Made by a program: the position numbers and the translations under genes. This document shows, piece by piece, positions 26,003 to 37,914 of a stretch of DNA of 64,000 nt; the stretch's first letter is position 1, and every line of letters begins with the position of its first letter. This DNA is from Trichoplax sp. H2 (lineage: Eukaryota; Placozoa; Uniplacotomia; Trichoplacea), in contig NOWV01000176.1 in assembly GCA_003344405.1 (NCBI GenBank), positions 1 to 64,000 on the forward strand. The letters run 5' to 3'. The notes beneath the pieces were generated by a model. The model saw nothing but the letters and a program-made list of their open reading frames with translations, ran no database searches and was not told where the DNA came from.

Positions 26003-26983
26003 TTAATCTTTGCCAGCAACGAGTATCCCTTGGCCAGACGACTTTGTTTCTTTGCTCTCTTCCTGATTGGATTCTCGTTCTCCTCTGACTTTAATGTTAT
26101 ACTTTTGCCTAAATTGATTTATCTCTTCTCCTTTGGTACCTAATCTCTCTTTTAGTTTTTCCGTTGCTTTAATGATCTGTAAGCATGGAAACAATCAAGT
26201 TAACTTTAAGAACCTAGCCGCAGTATGGCATTAAAAAGCGTAGGCTTTACCTTCTCGCTATACTACAGTATAAAGTAGACTGTATAGTATAAATTAACAT
26301 GCGTATCCGCTTTGGTGTCTCACTGAGAATAATATGAGATGATATCCAACGATTTTCATTTCATATATCACAAGTAAATGCTGGTACACAGCTCTACGGT
26401 ACTGTATAGCACTGTATTTGCAGTCCATGATAATACAGTAGTGTAATTCGATTAAAGTAATTCCAAAATTAAAGAAGACAACGTTAAGTGGGTTGCACGT
26501 TTCTACTACTATTACAATACCTGCTCTTGGTTATGTTGCAACGCTGGAAGGACTTCTCCAGCCGTCCTTTCAACCAAAATGCCTCCAATCAAACGGAAGC
26601 ATTTCCTCTTTGCGTCGACCTCTTGCAAGGTATCAATGACAATTCTGTATAAAAAGAAGTGAATGCATAGATTCATTGACGTAGCCAACATCATGACAAC
26701 AAGTAAGCATGTAACCGAAACAATCTATCTCCTTTAGCAGCTCGCTATGTGAAAGTGGATCCATTGCAATCGATGGATTTCATCTGCTAGAGCTGGACAA
26801 CAAGTCCATAGTATCCTGTTATTACTGCTTTACAAGTCTACAAACTCACTTGTGCTCATTTTTCTCTAATTCTAATTCGCCAATCTTGGAAGCAATCGCT
26901 CTCTGTTCCTGTCTTAAATGGTTAAACTGTGCAACAACTTGATCCTGTGTATATAACGTCTTCGTTTTCTTGCCAGTCGCCAT
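26003..26983 (-). CDS. PFDN2: Prefoldin subunit 2
   Basis: The beta-type subunit of the hexameric prefoldin co-chaperone, which hands unfolded actin and tubulin to the CCT chaperonin in the cytosol. Three minus-strand exons, 26850-26983, 26521-26644 and 26003-26176, join in phase to 143 residues. The first coiled coil contains FNHLRQEQRAIASKIGELE; NEHKIVIDTLQEVDAKRKC crosses the first splice; GGILVERTAGEVLPALQHNQEQ-type sequence forms the beta-hairpin region; the C-terminal helix has KERLGTKGEEINQFRQKYNI. Length and block order match human PFDN2 (about 154). The start is the ATG inside GTCGCCAT on the plus strand, a YY1-like context. It is transcribed away from the PROSER3-like gene, so the two may share an upstream region, which is interrupted by an assembly gap. 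Confidence 0.96.
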
Positions 26984-27069
26984 GATGCCTTGTCCACTAT
27001 GAGAGCCTTTGAAAAAATCGATACGCTTGACTATACGCAAGAGTACTGTCCTGTGCTGTATACTCACCT
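26984..27069 (-). promoter_or_regulatory. Immediate 5' region of PFDN2
   Basis: A short leader with no upstream ATG that obviously competes. It runs directly into the GC-rich repeat 27070-27576. A promoter role is inferred from position only. Confidence 0.35.
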
Positions 27070-27576
27070 ACAGTACCGGTCTAGACCAGCTCGGTTTCTC
27101 GGCCTTTAGTGCATGCGCAATGTTGACAGATCTCAGCCGTTTGCCACTTCCACCATACTCATTTCTGAAATTGAGCCGTTTATGACTGTTCAGTAGGGTA
27201 TATGAAATACTGTACTGTACAGTATAGTAGACTAGTGATGCGGGATGCTGATGCCGTACTTTGAGGTCTTGACGGTCTGGTCTGGTCTGGTCTGGTCCGG
27301 ACCCCGGTCTGCAGAAAACGGTACGCTCAAGGATACAGTGTACAGTACTGTACGTAGTGTACTGTACACTGTACAGTACACTGAGTAATAGTAGCTCCAA
27401 AATACCCTCTTTAGACGGACAGACATCTGGCCTCATTTCCTTCACAAATTGTTCTAAACACTGCGTTATGACTGTGCTGTACTTTAGTATGCTAACAGTC
27501 GATTGTGAATGAAGTGATTTTTTGCTAATGAAGTCATATTTCATTGCCTTCCATTACCTATTGCTAATCTCTGCTT
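27070..27576. repeat. Copy 1 of a ~500-bp sequence, truncated by the assembly gap
   Basis: Nearly identical to 27597-28066. It starts tacagtaccggtctagacc and stops in ctctgctt exactly at the Ns. Relative to copy 2 it has about 68 extra bases (around 27243-27310, with five ggtct repeats) and a shorter TACTGTAC tract. Long open frames on both strands are non-coding by-products of the palindromic, GC-rich composition. Confidence 0.95.
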
Positions 27577-27596
27577 NNNNNNNNNNNNNNNNNNNN
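27577..27596. other. Assembly gap (20 Ns)
   Basis: Twenty Ns, identical in length to the gap at 5471-5490, lie between two copies of one sequence. Confidence 0.97.
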
Positions 27597-28066
27597 TACA
27601 GTACCGGTCTAGACCAGCTCGGTTTCTCGGCCTTTAGTGCATGCGCAATGTTGACAGATCTCAGCCGTTTGCCACTTCCACCATACTCATTTCTGAAATT
27701 GAGCCGTTTATGACTGTTCAGTAGGGTATATGAAATACTGTACAGTATAGTAGACTAGTGATGCGGGATGGCAGAAAACGGTACGCTCAAGGATACAGTG
27801 TACAGTACTGTACTGTACGTAGTGTACTGTACACTGTACTGTACTGTACTGTACAGTACTGTACTGTACACTGAGTAATAGTAGCTCCAAAATACCCTCT
27901 TTAGACGGACAGACATCGAGCCTCATTTCCTTCACAAATTGTTCTAAACACTGCGTTATGACTTTACTGTACTTTAGTATGCTAACAGTCGATTGTGAAT
28001 GGAGTGATTTTTTGCTAATGAAGTCATATTTCATTGCCTTCCATTACCTATTGCTAATCTCTGCTT
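27597..28066. repeat. Copy 2 of the ~500-bp sequence, beginning at the gap edge
   Basis: Begins immediately after the Ns with the same tacagtaccggtctag as copy 1 and continues without break into unique sequence after ctctgcttgcaag. It holds a microsatellite-like TACTGTAC/GTACAGTAC tract at about 27797-27872. Its right part (about 27891-28195 with flank) is related to 41383-41745 upstream of NDUFS2. Confidence 0.95.
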
Positions 28067-28190
28067 GCAAGCAGTAACTTCAGATCGTCAATGTTATTTC
28101 AAATTAATACGAGTGATTTAGAAAACAGATACGGAAAATCGATACTGAGCAACTCTTTTTCCACATTTCACTCTAATCAGATTTGAAAAA

Positions 28191-28254
28191 GTCCATCCAT
28201 CCGAGGAGAGCACCTAGTCCAAGTGTACTGGGTACTCTTCTCGGACGGACGGTC
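28191..28254 (+). other. Imperfect 28-bp stem with 8-base loop
   Basis: Arms 28191-28218 and 28227-28254 pair with four mismatches and two G-U pairs when read as plus-strand RNA. The inner 18 positions (from ccgaggagag) carry only one of the mismatches. It lies about 150 bp 5' of the PROSER3-like start codon. It could be a transcribed hairpin, a palindromic protein-binding site or a transposon end. Confidence 0.5.
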
Positions 28255-28406
28255 GTACACACTCCATTCGTGGCGGGCTTCAACACACACTTACGTCACC
28301 TTCCAATGATTACCATGGCAAACGAGTTCGTTTTGAAAGTGGAAATGAATTGGAAATAATGTCCAACAACATCTCGGCGTAAGATAGAAGCAACAGTAAA
28401 ACATTG

Positions 28407-31400
28407 ATGGCTTTGAGGACTATCAACAGCAATAAGGATTGGTGAGTGAAGAAATGATGAATTCACAGTACTGTATGAGTGTATAGAGCAACGTACTAGC
28501 TACATGTACAATTGTACAGCCATGATATAGGATAGTCAATTGTAGATGTTCAATGCTTGAGCATGATGGAAAGGTAGATTTTAGGCGAATTACCACTCAA
28601 TAGACTGCATGAAGTTGTTCTTATTAAGTAGTCCCTCATTATGACTGTAATAGCGACCGACAGTGATAATATGCTGCTAACGTGTACTCTTATTTTGGAT
28701 ACTTTTGTAGTGTATTTAGCACAGATGATCCATTTGCTGAAGAGGAACAACAATCTCGGCCTTTTTATTATCCTACTCCTGAGAAATACTTTGATCCAGA
28801 ACAACGACGTCAGGTTCATTCTACTCTACATAAATGATGATCATCCGCTCAATTTATTTTCATGCCATCATATGCAGTCAATTGAATATGGACTGATCAA
28901 ATGACCCCGCCATTCGGACATAATTTATTGTATTGCAAAGTGCTATACTAATACTCTATACTACGCTGTGTAGTAAGCTTCAATGGCTACTCACATCATT
29001 GCATCGGTTCTATACCTTCTTAGTACGCTGACAATGTCAATTCGTTATTTTGACTTATTTGAAACCTCCTTTGCCCTCTGTATTTCTGTATTTTTTGTAT
29101 TAACATACTATATCAATTTTACTGTGCATCATTTTGTCGATATTAGCTCATGATCTCAAAGATAGAATATCGTCTCAAATCCGTACCAAATTTACTGTTT
29201 CGATCAAACTCCTTGATTAAAATTCATGCCAATACAATAGTAGTAATAAACGACGTATAGTATTTCCTACGGAATAACATGGCGAAATACTGTATGCGTT
29301 TCACAACCTAGAGGAAGTAATTAAAACCTCCTGTAAAGGTCCACACTAGAATTTGCCAGTTAATTTGACGCTGAAGTTGATGCAATATTCCCAAATTAAT
29401 TAATTAACATTTCCGCCTGAAACATTGCTTAAACTGATACTTTTGGATTGATTGTAGCCTAATAATGTAGTGCCACTAGCCAGTATCCAATTTGTAAGGA
29501 TCATAAATGCAGTTCTGTTTATGCAAAAGGATATGATAACAGTTAAATACAATAACTTCTTTGTTATTACCATTGCATATTAAAATCTATTTCAATATGT
29601 TCTTGTGGTAATACGGTCGATGATTGTAATGACAAACCTACTTCATGACTGATTAGATATCGATAAAACCTCGACGGCTGGATAAGGAAGAGGAAAACTT
29701 GGAGCTCATCTCGAAGGCATTTATCGATCGTTCTCACGATTTGAAACCTATAGCAAATCAACAAGAATCATTATATGATGAAGAAACTTGGCCAACTACC
29801 AGCAGTGATCAGTCTATGGCAATGTCCACCCCAGAATCAACCTCAAATCAGCGACGCAGTAATGTCGCAAAAACTGCTGACAACAGCAATGGCAATAAGG
29901 ATTTTACATCAGCACAGTTAACTAGTCTCAACCGTAGCCTTAATGAACACAAATCGATCCCCTCAAGAGACCAAATCAATAACAATCAAACCAAATCTGA
30001 TAAAACTACAATTTCTTGGTTAGGGAAATGATATAATGTATACTATATTTATATCTTAATTGCCACATGCAAACTGTTACGTCTTTAGTTAGCAGCTGGC
30101 CTTATGAGATTCTTAGAGTAAGAGATAGGGATCCAAATTCAGGAATCAGTGAAATCTTTTATCACTTACTCAGTAACGTGGTTAAATATTGCAGGTATAT
30201 AGATAGATTTCGACAATCAAAACCAACTCCAAGGGATGAACGAAATCTTTCTACTGAAACATCTGACTTCTGGTGGAAAGACAACGACAACAAGACAGAA
30301 ATCACTAAAAGCCTGCAAGGTATCCATTATGAACGTGAGGCAATGAAAGAACACACTTCCAATGCCGATGGAAAGACAGTAATTTGATACATATTTATAT
30401 TTTTGGTTATAATTAAACTCTGTTCAAATGCTTATGATACAGTGTATTCATATTTTCAATAGAGTGATAGCGGTAACACAGCAACTAACCACGATGAAAG
30501 AAAATTAGATCCATTGAATGACATACACCAACGAGCCAATTTACTAATCAGTGAAAGGTATCGCTATCTCATTACGTAATAGTAGCAGTCCTGTAGAGCC
30601 ATTAGATTTATATGCCTTTACGTAAAAAGTTAAAAACGATTTATCTTTATGGTCAACGCAGTGCCAGATCCTGACAATGCTATTGCCTTCTTAGCTCATG
30701 TTATTACATTTTATTTTTAAACTCTCCAGCCAAAGCGTATTATCAGAATCCAGTTTGATGCCTCGTGTAAGCACCGACGGATTCTCGTCTGACCTGTCCG
30801 ATCGAAAAAGCGATCGTTATGTCTTAACAAGCGATAGTAAAACCATCTCCAAGCAAACCTCTAGAAGTCCTCCTCTAAGAGTAATAAAAAATTTCGATAC
30901 TACCACTCAAAATATTAAAAACAATTGTCCAGAAGAAATTAGTCATGCTCATAGTAACGATGACCTATTATATCAGTGGCGGATAGCACGAAAGATGGAA
31001 TTAGCTAGATTATCGAGGGCCAGATCAGGTTGGTGTTCAAATCTCAATTGGATAAGTATTAAATAAGTAAATGGACAAAATGTCATGCATGTATGTAGTT
31101 TAAAGGTACACGTTTCCGTTTTAGGGTACCTGAAAACTAAATCACAATTTATTCCACGTGTGGCTAGCAATCTGCATAGTTCAGAAATTAATTACTCAAA
31201 TACGATTAGCAATACTAAATATCGATTGAAGGATGCTGCTGTACAAACTGTTCATAATATTGACGCTAAGATGGTAGCGAAGACCATTTCCTTCGACGTT
31301 TATACCCAAACTAATGCTCACTTGGAACAGATTACTGGTGATAGACTCGTGGCTACCAATAAAACGGAAAATAGCACAAAGACATTAGTAAATCAATCCC

Positions 31401-31945
31401 TAATTACAAGCAGTGTACACACAGTTGGTGAAAAGGATGAAAGCTTATTGAAGCACAATAATTCTGAAATTACCTCAGATAAAGCCGTAAATGCTGATCT
31501 TTTGGTATCGGATTGCAACAACTATGAAAAGAACGTTAACATGAGTTTAGGAGATGTGAACGATATCGCTAAAGAAAGCGCTAGTGTACAAAAGAATTTA
31601 TCCAAAGGAAGTTCTGACCATAATATTGTGCCGCAAGAGAAAAACGATATGAAAGAGCCTGAAGACTACAATGTTGACTTGGATTCCATATCTAGCGACG
31701 AGGAATATCAAGATGAAATTTTACAAATTCTAGAAGCTAAAGCGAGTCAATGTCGTCAACAGTTGGCGTTAGTATATTTAGTCCAATGACTCTTTTATGC
31801 ATAGCTGAGCATATGCATTTGCGACATTGCGTACAGTCGTGCTGCGAATATTACTAAAGCGAATTGTATTTGCTTTACTTTTCTTTATAGATGGGTCGAT
31901 ACTTTATTGGAAGAACTTAGAGAGGAAAGGCAATTTCAAGACTAA
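28407..31945 (+). CDS. PROSER3-like protein with coiled-coil C terminus
   Basis: Function is not established; related vertebrate proteins are poorly described. My model has eight exons: 28407-28441, 28720-28813, 29657-30018, 30093-30378, 30463-30557, 30730-31028, 31125-31767 and 31891-31945. All are in phase and total 622 residues. Exons 5-8 are well supported. The exon 2 donor (GTTCAT) and the boundaries of exons 3 and 4 are weaker. Visible blocks are YIDRFRQSKPTPRDERN at 199-215, FWW at 223-225, an IHQRANLLISER segment in exon 5, LLYQWRIARKMELAR around 370, and a C-terminal acidic then coiled-coil stretch ending in LLEELREERQ. The order of the RFR..RxER, FWW and QWRxxRKxE blocks recalls vertebrate PROSER3 from memory, which I cannot verify here. 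The rest is Ser/Asn-rich and probably disordered. It is transcribed divergently from PFDN2. Confidence 0.7.
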
Positions 31946-34900
31946 CGAATGAATTGAAAGAATTTTAAAACCGTTGAGTTATTAATAATACAGTATATTT
32001 ATACTTCCTTTATGTATATAAGACTATACTTCAAGGATATAGGCAAATGTAAGGTAAAAATTTAAAAGTTACATGATCGAAAATGATGGCAATATTCAGA
32101 AGGAACCGCATGGATCGCTTATCGAAATCATCCTTTGTATTATATAGCTTTAGATCCGCCTTTAACTACTTTATATTCAATCGAATTTCGGAAAGAAATG
32201 ATTGCGATTCAAAAGGGCATAATGTAAAAATTAAATAATTATTTTGTTTTATAACTTCATATTCGTAACGACTGTAACCTAGGCAGGGTAGAACATGTAA
32301 ATTAAAATTACGGTTACAATTAACATGGACTATAGCTCATGGAGTTATAACACGGTGTTGATGTAGATAATAGACTTTTTATATATTGACATGCTTTATA
32401 GCAACTTTAGAAATAAAATTCAATCTTGATCGATTTGATCCAACTTTAGCTTTCGATAGCCTTTAAAGAAATGTTACGATAGCGGTATATTGTTAATACG
32501 TTCCTTGCTAAGTAAATATTAGATTGATAGTGTTGATTTTCAGAATAGGAAAGATATGTTTTATCTTGGCGTATGCTATTCTGTCTATTACTTTATTTCT
32601 CACGGCTACAAATTCGTTGTAAGTAAGGAACAATCTAATTTTATATCTCTCTAAAATACGGAAGATACAGCTAGGCGCTACAATAGAAATGTCAGTCAAC
32701 GGAGAAAGTGTCGAATGCAATAGAGTACAATATCATTAAAACAATACTTTTATGGCGATGCAATATTTATTCCGGTGTACATTATCTATAACAACATGAT
32801 CTGATTGTTAGTGTTCTACGCAGCATATTGATTTTACATAGTAAACCAATCATTACAATATTTCCACCCCTAGAGGTAAAGTTAAGAAACTTCTTGGTAA
32901 AATTGATTTTCGTTAGCTATGATTACTGTATTTGGAGAAGGCTAAAATACTACAAGTATACGAGTATTAAAAACTTACTAACTGTAAAACTACTCATATT
33001 GCGATTGTTAATCTACCAACATAATACACAGTAGACTCTACGATAGCGATAACTTAGAATCTATTTTTGATTAGAAATGATAAGAGCAACCATTTTGGGC
33101 AATGTTTAAGAAATGAATTACGTTATATAATTTTAGCTTTGCAATTTGCTGATAAAGTGAAAAGAAAGTCCAGCAATTCACATAGCCTCCTAACCGATCA
33201 TTTTGCAAAATTATAATACCCCAGATATTAAATACGTATGAATTGAAATTGTAATTGATTACTTCGGGAGTTTTTTATGCTAATTACTTTAATGCATTAG
33301 CTAATAAATCTGAATACAACATTGATTAATTTATAGGTAATAATTAAGATACCATCTGACATTTTATAATAATGATTCTATGTCGTATCACTACAACCCT
33401 TCTTTTGATGGGCAAGGTCTATTTCTATATAAACGTTGATAAAAGTAAAATTATGTACCAACATTACTATTCAGGCATTAATGGAGAAATTAAGGGTTTC
33501 CGCCTATGACGTTTCTTTTATTAAAAGGATCAAAGCGCTATTCCATTCCTTCATGCGAGACTAAATGGTTTTGCATGCTAGCTTTAGTATTTCACCTGTG
33601 ATCACAACAATGTTATATATAATAAGTTCTGTTAATTATAACCTTTAACTTGTAATCAATATAATTAATTGATTATGACAATATAAATAATAAGATTTTT
33701 TTCTTAAAAAAATTGGGACATCAGATGCATTTAAATGGATTGAAAAATTCATCTTCACCCTTGCATCTGTGCTGCCTATCTTGCTTGGTTAATTTTACAT
33801 ATCCCACTTTATAGAGTGTGCTACTGGATACCAATCGAAAAATATTACGCTAAAAAATTTATATTTTTTAATATAGAACTTTTTTGAGTAGTTCTTATCG
33901 ATGATAGCTAAAGTTATGACTATCTAAAGGATCTGTCTGCCCATCCTAGTATTCTTACAATCGTTTTCATTTCAATTCAGTAGTATACACGTAAAAATGA
34001 CGTAAATTATCGTTCATATAATTGAAAACGCAATTATATTCCGACTACTTGCTAGAATTACACTTTTGGAGGAAAGCAATCAATTAGAGAAAACATAGCC
34101 ATTAATTTTTTCTTTAATTTTAACAGAGTTTAAGCTATCGGCTACCTGGGGACTAACCACCAATCTTGACCAATTAATGATAAATTACGGACACTATCAG
34201 GTAAAGAAATATAGAATAATTACTATTGAGCTAAATTCAAAAGACATAAGACATCGAAGCCTTCTATTGAAAAATTATTTGTAAGTCTACTTAACTGAGA
34301 GTAATCATATCTAGCTAGTACATATATATGTAGCCACATCCATTTTATTTTCTATCGTCATGTTCAATGCAGTCTGTTTTAATATTTTATTCCAGTAACG
34401 ATACATTTTACTTCAGTTTTAATGTGGATTTTGATGCTTTCTGATTATTTTTAGCTTTCTATCAGAACTCCTAGGTTGATTCATAATTGCCTTTATTAAT
34501 TACTGGAAATGAGGGTAATTCTTCAAGACGAATAAGCCTCAAACTTTTAACCTATATCCTGCTCTACATTGTTGTACAATTAATCTGCAGGATTTCTTCT
34601 TAAAAGTAACATCTGTCAGTTTTTAAAGACGCTCCTAATAAATATAGTAAAAAATTTCCAATTTTTTATTTCAATACATTTCAATTCCAATACAAATTTC
34701 CGCAGTATCACTTACTTTACCAAAAAACATTGGAATAGCAATCGATATTTCATTTTTACACTGTATGATTGTATATATTCTTCTTTATTTCTAATTTAAT
34801 GATCACCTATCGTTCTTTCCTGTAATGAAGAAAGATCAAGATTACAATATATTCCTAGTTGTAATTAATCTGTAATAATACGCTAACATGAAAGTACCCA

Positions 34901-37900
34901 TTAATTTTAAAAGAAATGATGCTTAGAGGATATACACCTGGTTACTAGCATCATTAAAAAAATAAATTTAATTTAATAACAGTAATACTAGTATGAAAAA
35001 TCATGCTACGATTTTACTTCAGTATTATATTATTGTAAATGTCAATTGAATATGCAATCCATCGTATTTTAAAGTTACCAAATCGTAAAGACTTATTAAA
35101 TCTGCCTTTATTTAAATTTTTTTCTTTGATTATTTGAATACCAATTTTAATTTTAATTGAATAACTGCTTCGCACAGAGGTGTAAATCCACCCCTAACCT
35201 TCAATTTTCGAATAAATTATTAAACTATGAAACTTCCTATAAATTTTTTGTCACTCCTGTGTTAATACTGTTTATGATTGATTCCATTTTTACTATATCT
35301 AATTCTAAGACCGATACAATGCTAGTTAGAATTACCGGCAGATGTAACAGTCAGGATAATCATAACATAGAAATTATTTACTAGTAATTTTAAATATTCA
35401 AATAATATTAACGAATTATTCACATGGTTCGATTTAACGTCAATAAATACGTGCTGCATTTTTAAGTAAATTGCCACCAAGACAGTCTAAAACACTTGAA
35501 CACGTATCAAGCGGAAAAGACCACGTGCAAGCTAATTGATGGCAGCAAAATGATTATTCTAGGTTGATTACTAAAATTACAATGCCATATTTTGCCGTAA
35601 GTTAAAATCGCATGCTACTAAACTACGAAACTAATTCGTACATTATAATATGTGTACATCATTTATTATCGATTGTTTTATTGGTTATAGTAAATTTAAA
35701 ATGAAATGCAACATTTTTTTCATTTTTCGATTGATTCTTTCTAGTGCACTTGAGTAACTACAGCATAAATATTATTATGATAATTTGCCAACGTCATGCA
35801 AGGAAGTAATTATTGTTATTATTAAATTATTGTGGTTATTTTACTTAGCATCTTCACTACCTGATGGTAGAAATAGATGGTCAACTGTTACCTGACGTCG
35901 GAAGTTGATTACTAATAGACTGAATAGACAGTTGGCAATCATTAACTCAGTTCAGATCTCGAATTAATGACTAATATTTCGAATAATAACAATTACTGAA
36001 ACAACGACGGTAGTTATAACAACGCTATGAATGCAAACATAACATTAACTCATTGATTCTAATGATCAGGAAATAGTTAATGAATCTGTCAGTAATCGCT
36101 TATAATTTAAAGCAATCAAATTTAATGAAATGACAAGAATAAGAAGCAGGAAGTAGAGAAAGACTTAATTTACTTCATACTTAACTAGCGATTTACTACG
36201 TAGATTTTCCCAATCGATGCAATAAACGACCCAAATATGATTGCGTACATTTCGGGGTCAATTTTAGTTGTAGAGATTACTGTATATAAAATAAAGAGCA
36301 AAAAATTTGAAAATATACATAGGACTATTTTAATGATTTCTACAAAAAAAATTAATCCCTGCTGCATGTAGTACTATATAGCTTGACAGTACTGAAATAA
36401 TTATTAAATAATAACTTCCCTTTTTCTATTTTTATATACGGTGCAATTATAATCCCGACACACACTTACTACTTCCATAACTGCTGCTCTTTATTTTTAC
36501 ATGTCAATAAATACCGATATTGAGAGATATCGGTGGGGTCACATTTTTTAATTTTAGTGCATAAACTAATGAAAGAACTATAGTTCAGAGAAAAGTAATC
36601 ATTTCCTGCTATTTTTAACCTCTATTAAATTTTGGTTTATACGCTTTGAATATCGTAATGGCTTGTAGAGTATCATTAAAATAGAAAGCATTGATCATCA
36701 TCTGATAGAAAATTTCCATGATGATAACGCTAATTCAACTATCATGCTTAGGATTTTATATTTCATTCCATTTCAGTAATTAGAAATTGTTATTTGCAAA
36801 AACAAGTTACGATAATTGATTAACCTGCTTTGTTGATACAGAGAGCTAAGGTACTTCGTTATGATTTAGGACAATAGCAATTTTAATTTTTAATCTCTTT
36901 ACTAGTTGTTATATTTGCGGATATAATCATTAACAATACCAAAATTATTTTTATATATAGCCATTAACGGGATTAAAGGCATAATAGGTAGAATAAAGTA
37001 GTGAACCTTGAAGGTTATTTCCCCATAACCTTAACGATACGCTCGGAAATATGTGCAATATTACTTTTAAATTTACATTATGCTAATTATTTTGCATTTC
37101 ATATCAATTATAATTAATTAAGTTCAATTATAATCCAATTACCTATGTCATGAAAAGAACTTCACTATGGTGATAATCCAAGAAATAACATTAAACTACG
37201 CGTACAAGTAAAAGCATTAATTAGAGTTTATTATTCTTTTATTGGTTTAGACGGCTTTATTTCTATATTTATTGTGCTTAACCGATATTATTATTATTCA
37301 CTACTTCATTTCTATAATAGTGTTAACGTAAGAAAAAAAAGAAAGAAATTATTCTCTACGTAGTCATTGTATTTAAACTATATTAACAGTTGATTTATTC
37401 AAAAATTTCATTGAACTATTTTAAAGGATGGATTAAATTATTTGTCCAAGATATTGTACTATAAATTAATTACGTTTTCGAAAGTGCAAAACAATAGTTG
37501 CAAAAAGGTATAAGTACAGGTGCATCCTAGCACTGAGTAATTATCAACACAACTTCTTGATCGCTTGACAACTTTGAACTACTTCGCTATCAATATTCTT
37601 ACAAGGTTAGGAAAAAAATTGATTGTTATATATAGGCTTCGAATGCGTAGTATCTATTATTGTTGCTTTCCAGTAAAATTGTAGAAAAGAAAGTTAAATT
37701 ATCTTCCAAAAAATACCTACATTGAAGAGAAAATGAGCATGATTTTATGACTTAATATTGATAATTTTTTTTAACTTATTTAACAATTTAGACTAATTTT
37801 GCTGGTTTTAATTTTTCAATTGAACAGTAACAATTCAAATTTATGTTGACATATCCACTTATTTAATAAGAAATTTTAAACTGTACACATTGCTATTGTT

Positions 37901-37914
37901 TTTAATTAGGCAAC
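31946..37914. other. Large AT-rich intergenic region
   Basis: About 6 kb without a supportable gene. A minus-strand frame at 36185-36367 is strongly hydrophobic and vaguely recalls GPCR TM6-TM7, but lacks CWxP and NPxxY. A small perfect hairpin, accgatat-tgagag-atatcggt, lies at 36513-36534. The last bases (tttttaattag just before 37910) form a convincing splice acceptor, so a 5' untranslated exon of the next gene probably lies in here. Confidence 0.4.

Noticed and set aside
27068-28034. Minus-strand frames of 158 and 108 residues that share sequence
   Set aside because: Both come from the duplicated palindromic repeat and contain Tyr/Ser/Thr-Val runs from TACTGTAC tracts; not a gene family.
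28379-28396. 18-base intron joining an upstream ATG (28359) to the PROSER3-like first exon
   Set aside because: The phase works, but an 18-base intron is implausibly short; the ATG at 28407 suffices.
36185-36367. Hydrophobic minus-strand frame resembling a GPCR TM6-TM7 fragment
   Set aside because: Lacks CWxP and NPxxY and has no neighbouring TM fragments; AT-rich DNA readily yields Phe/Ile/Leu-rich frames.
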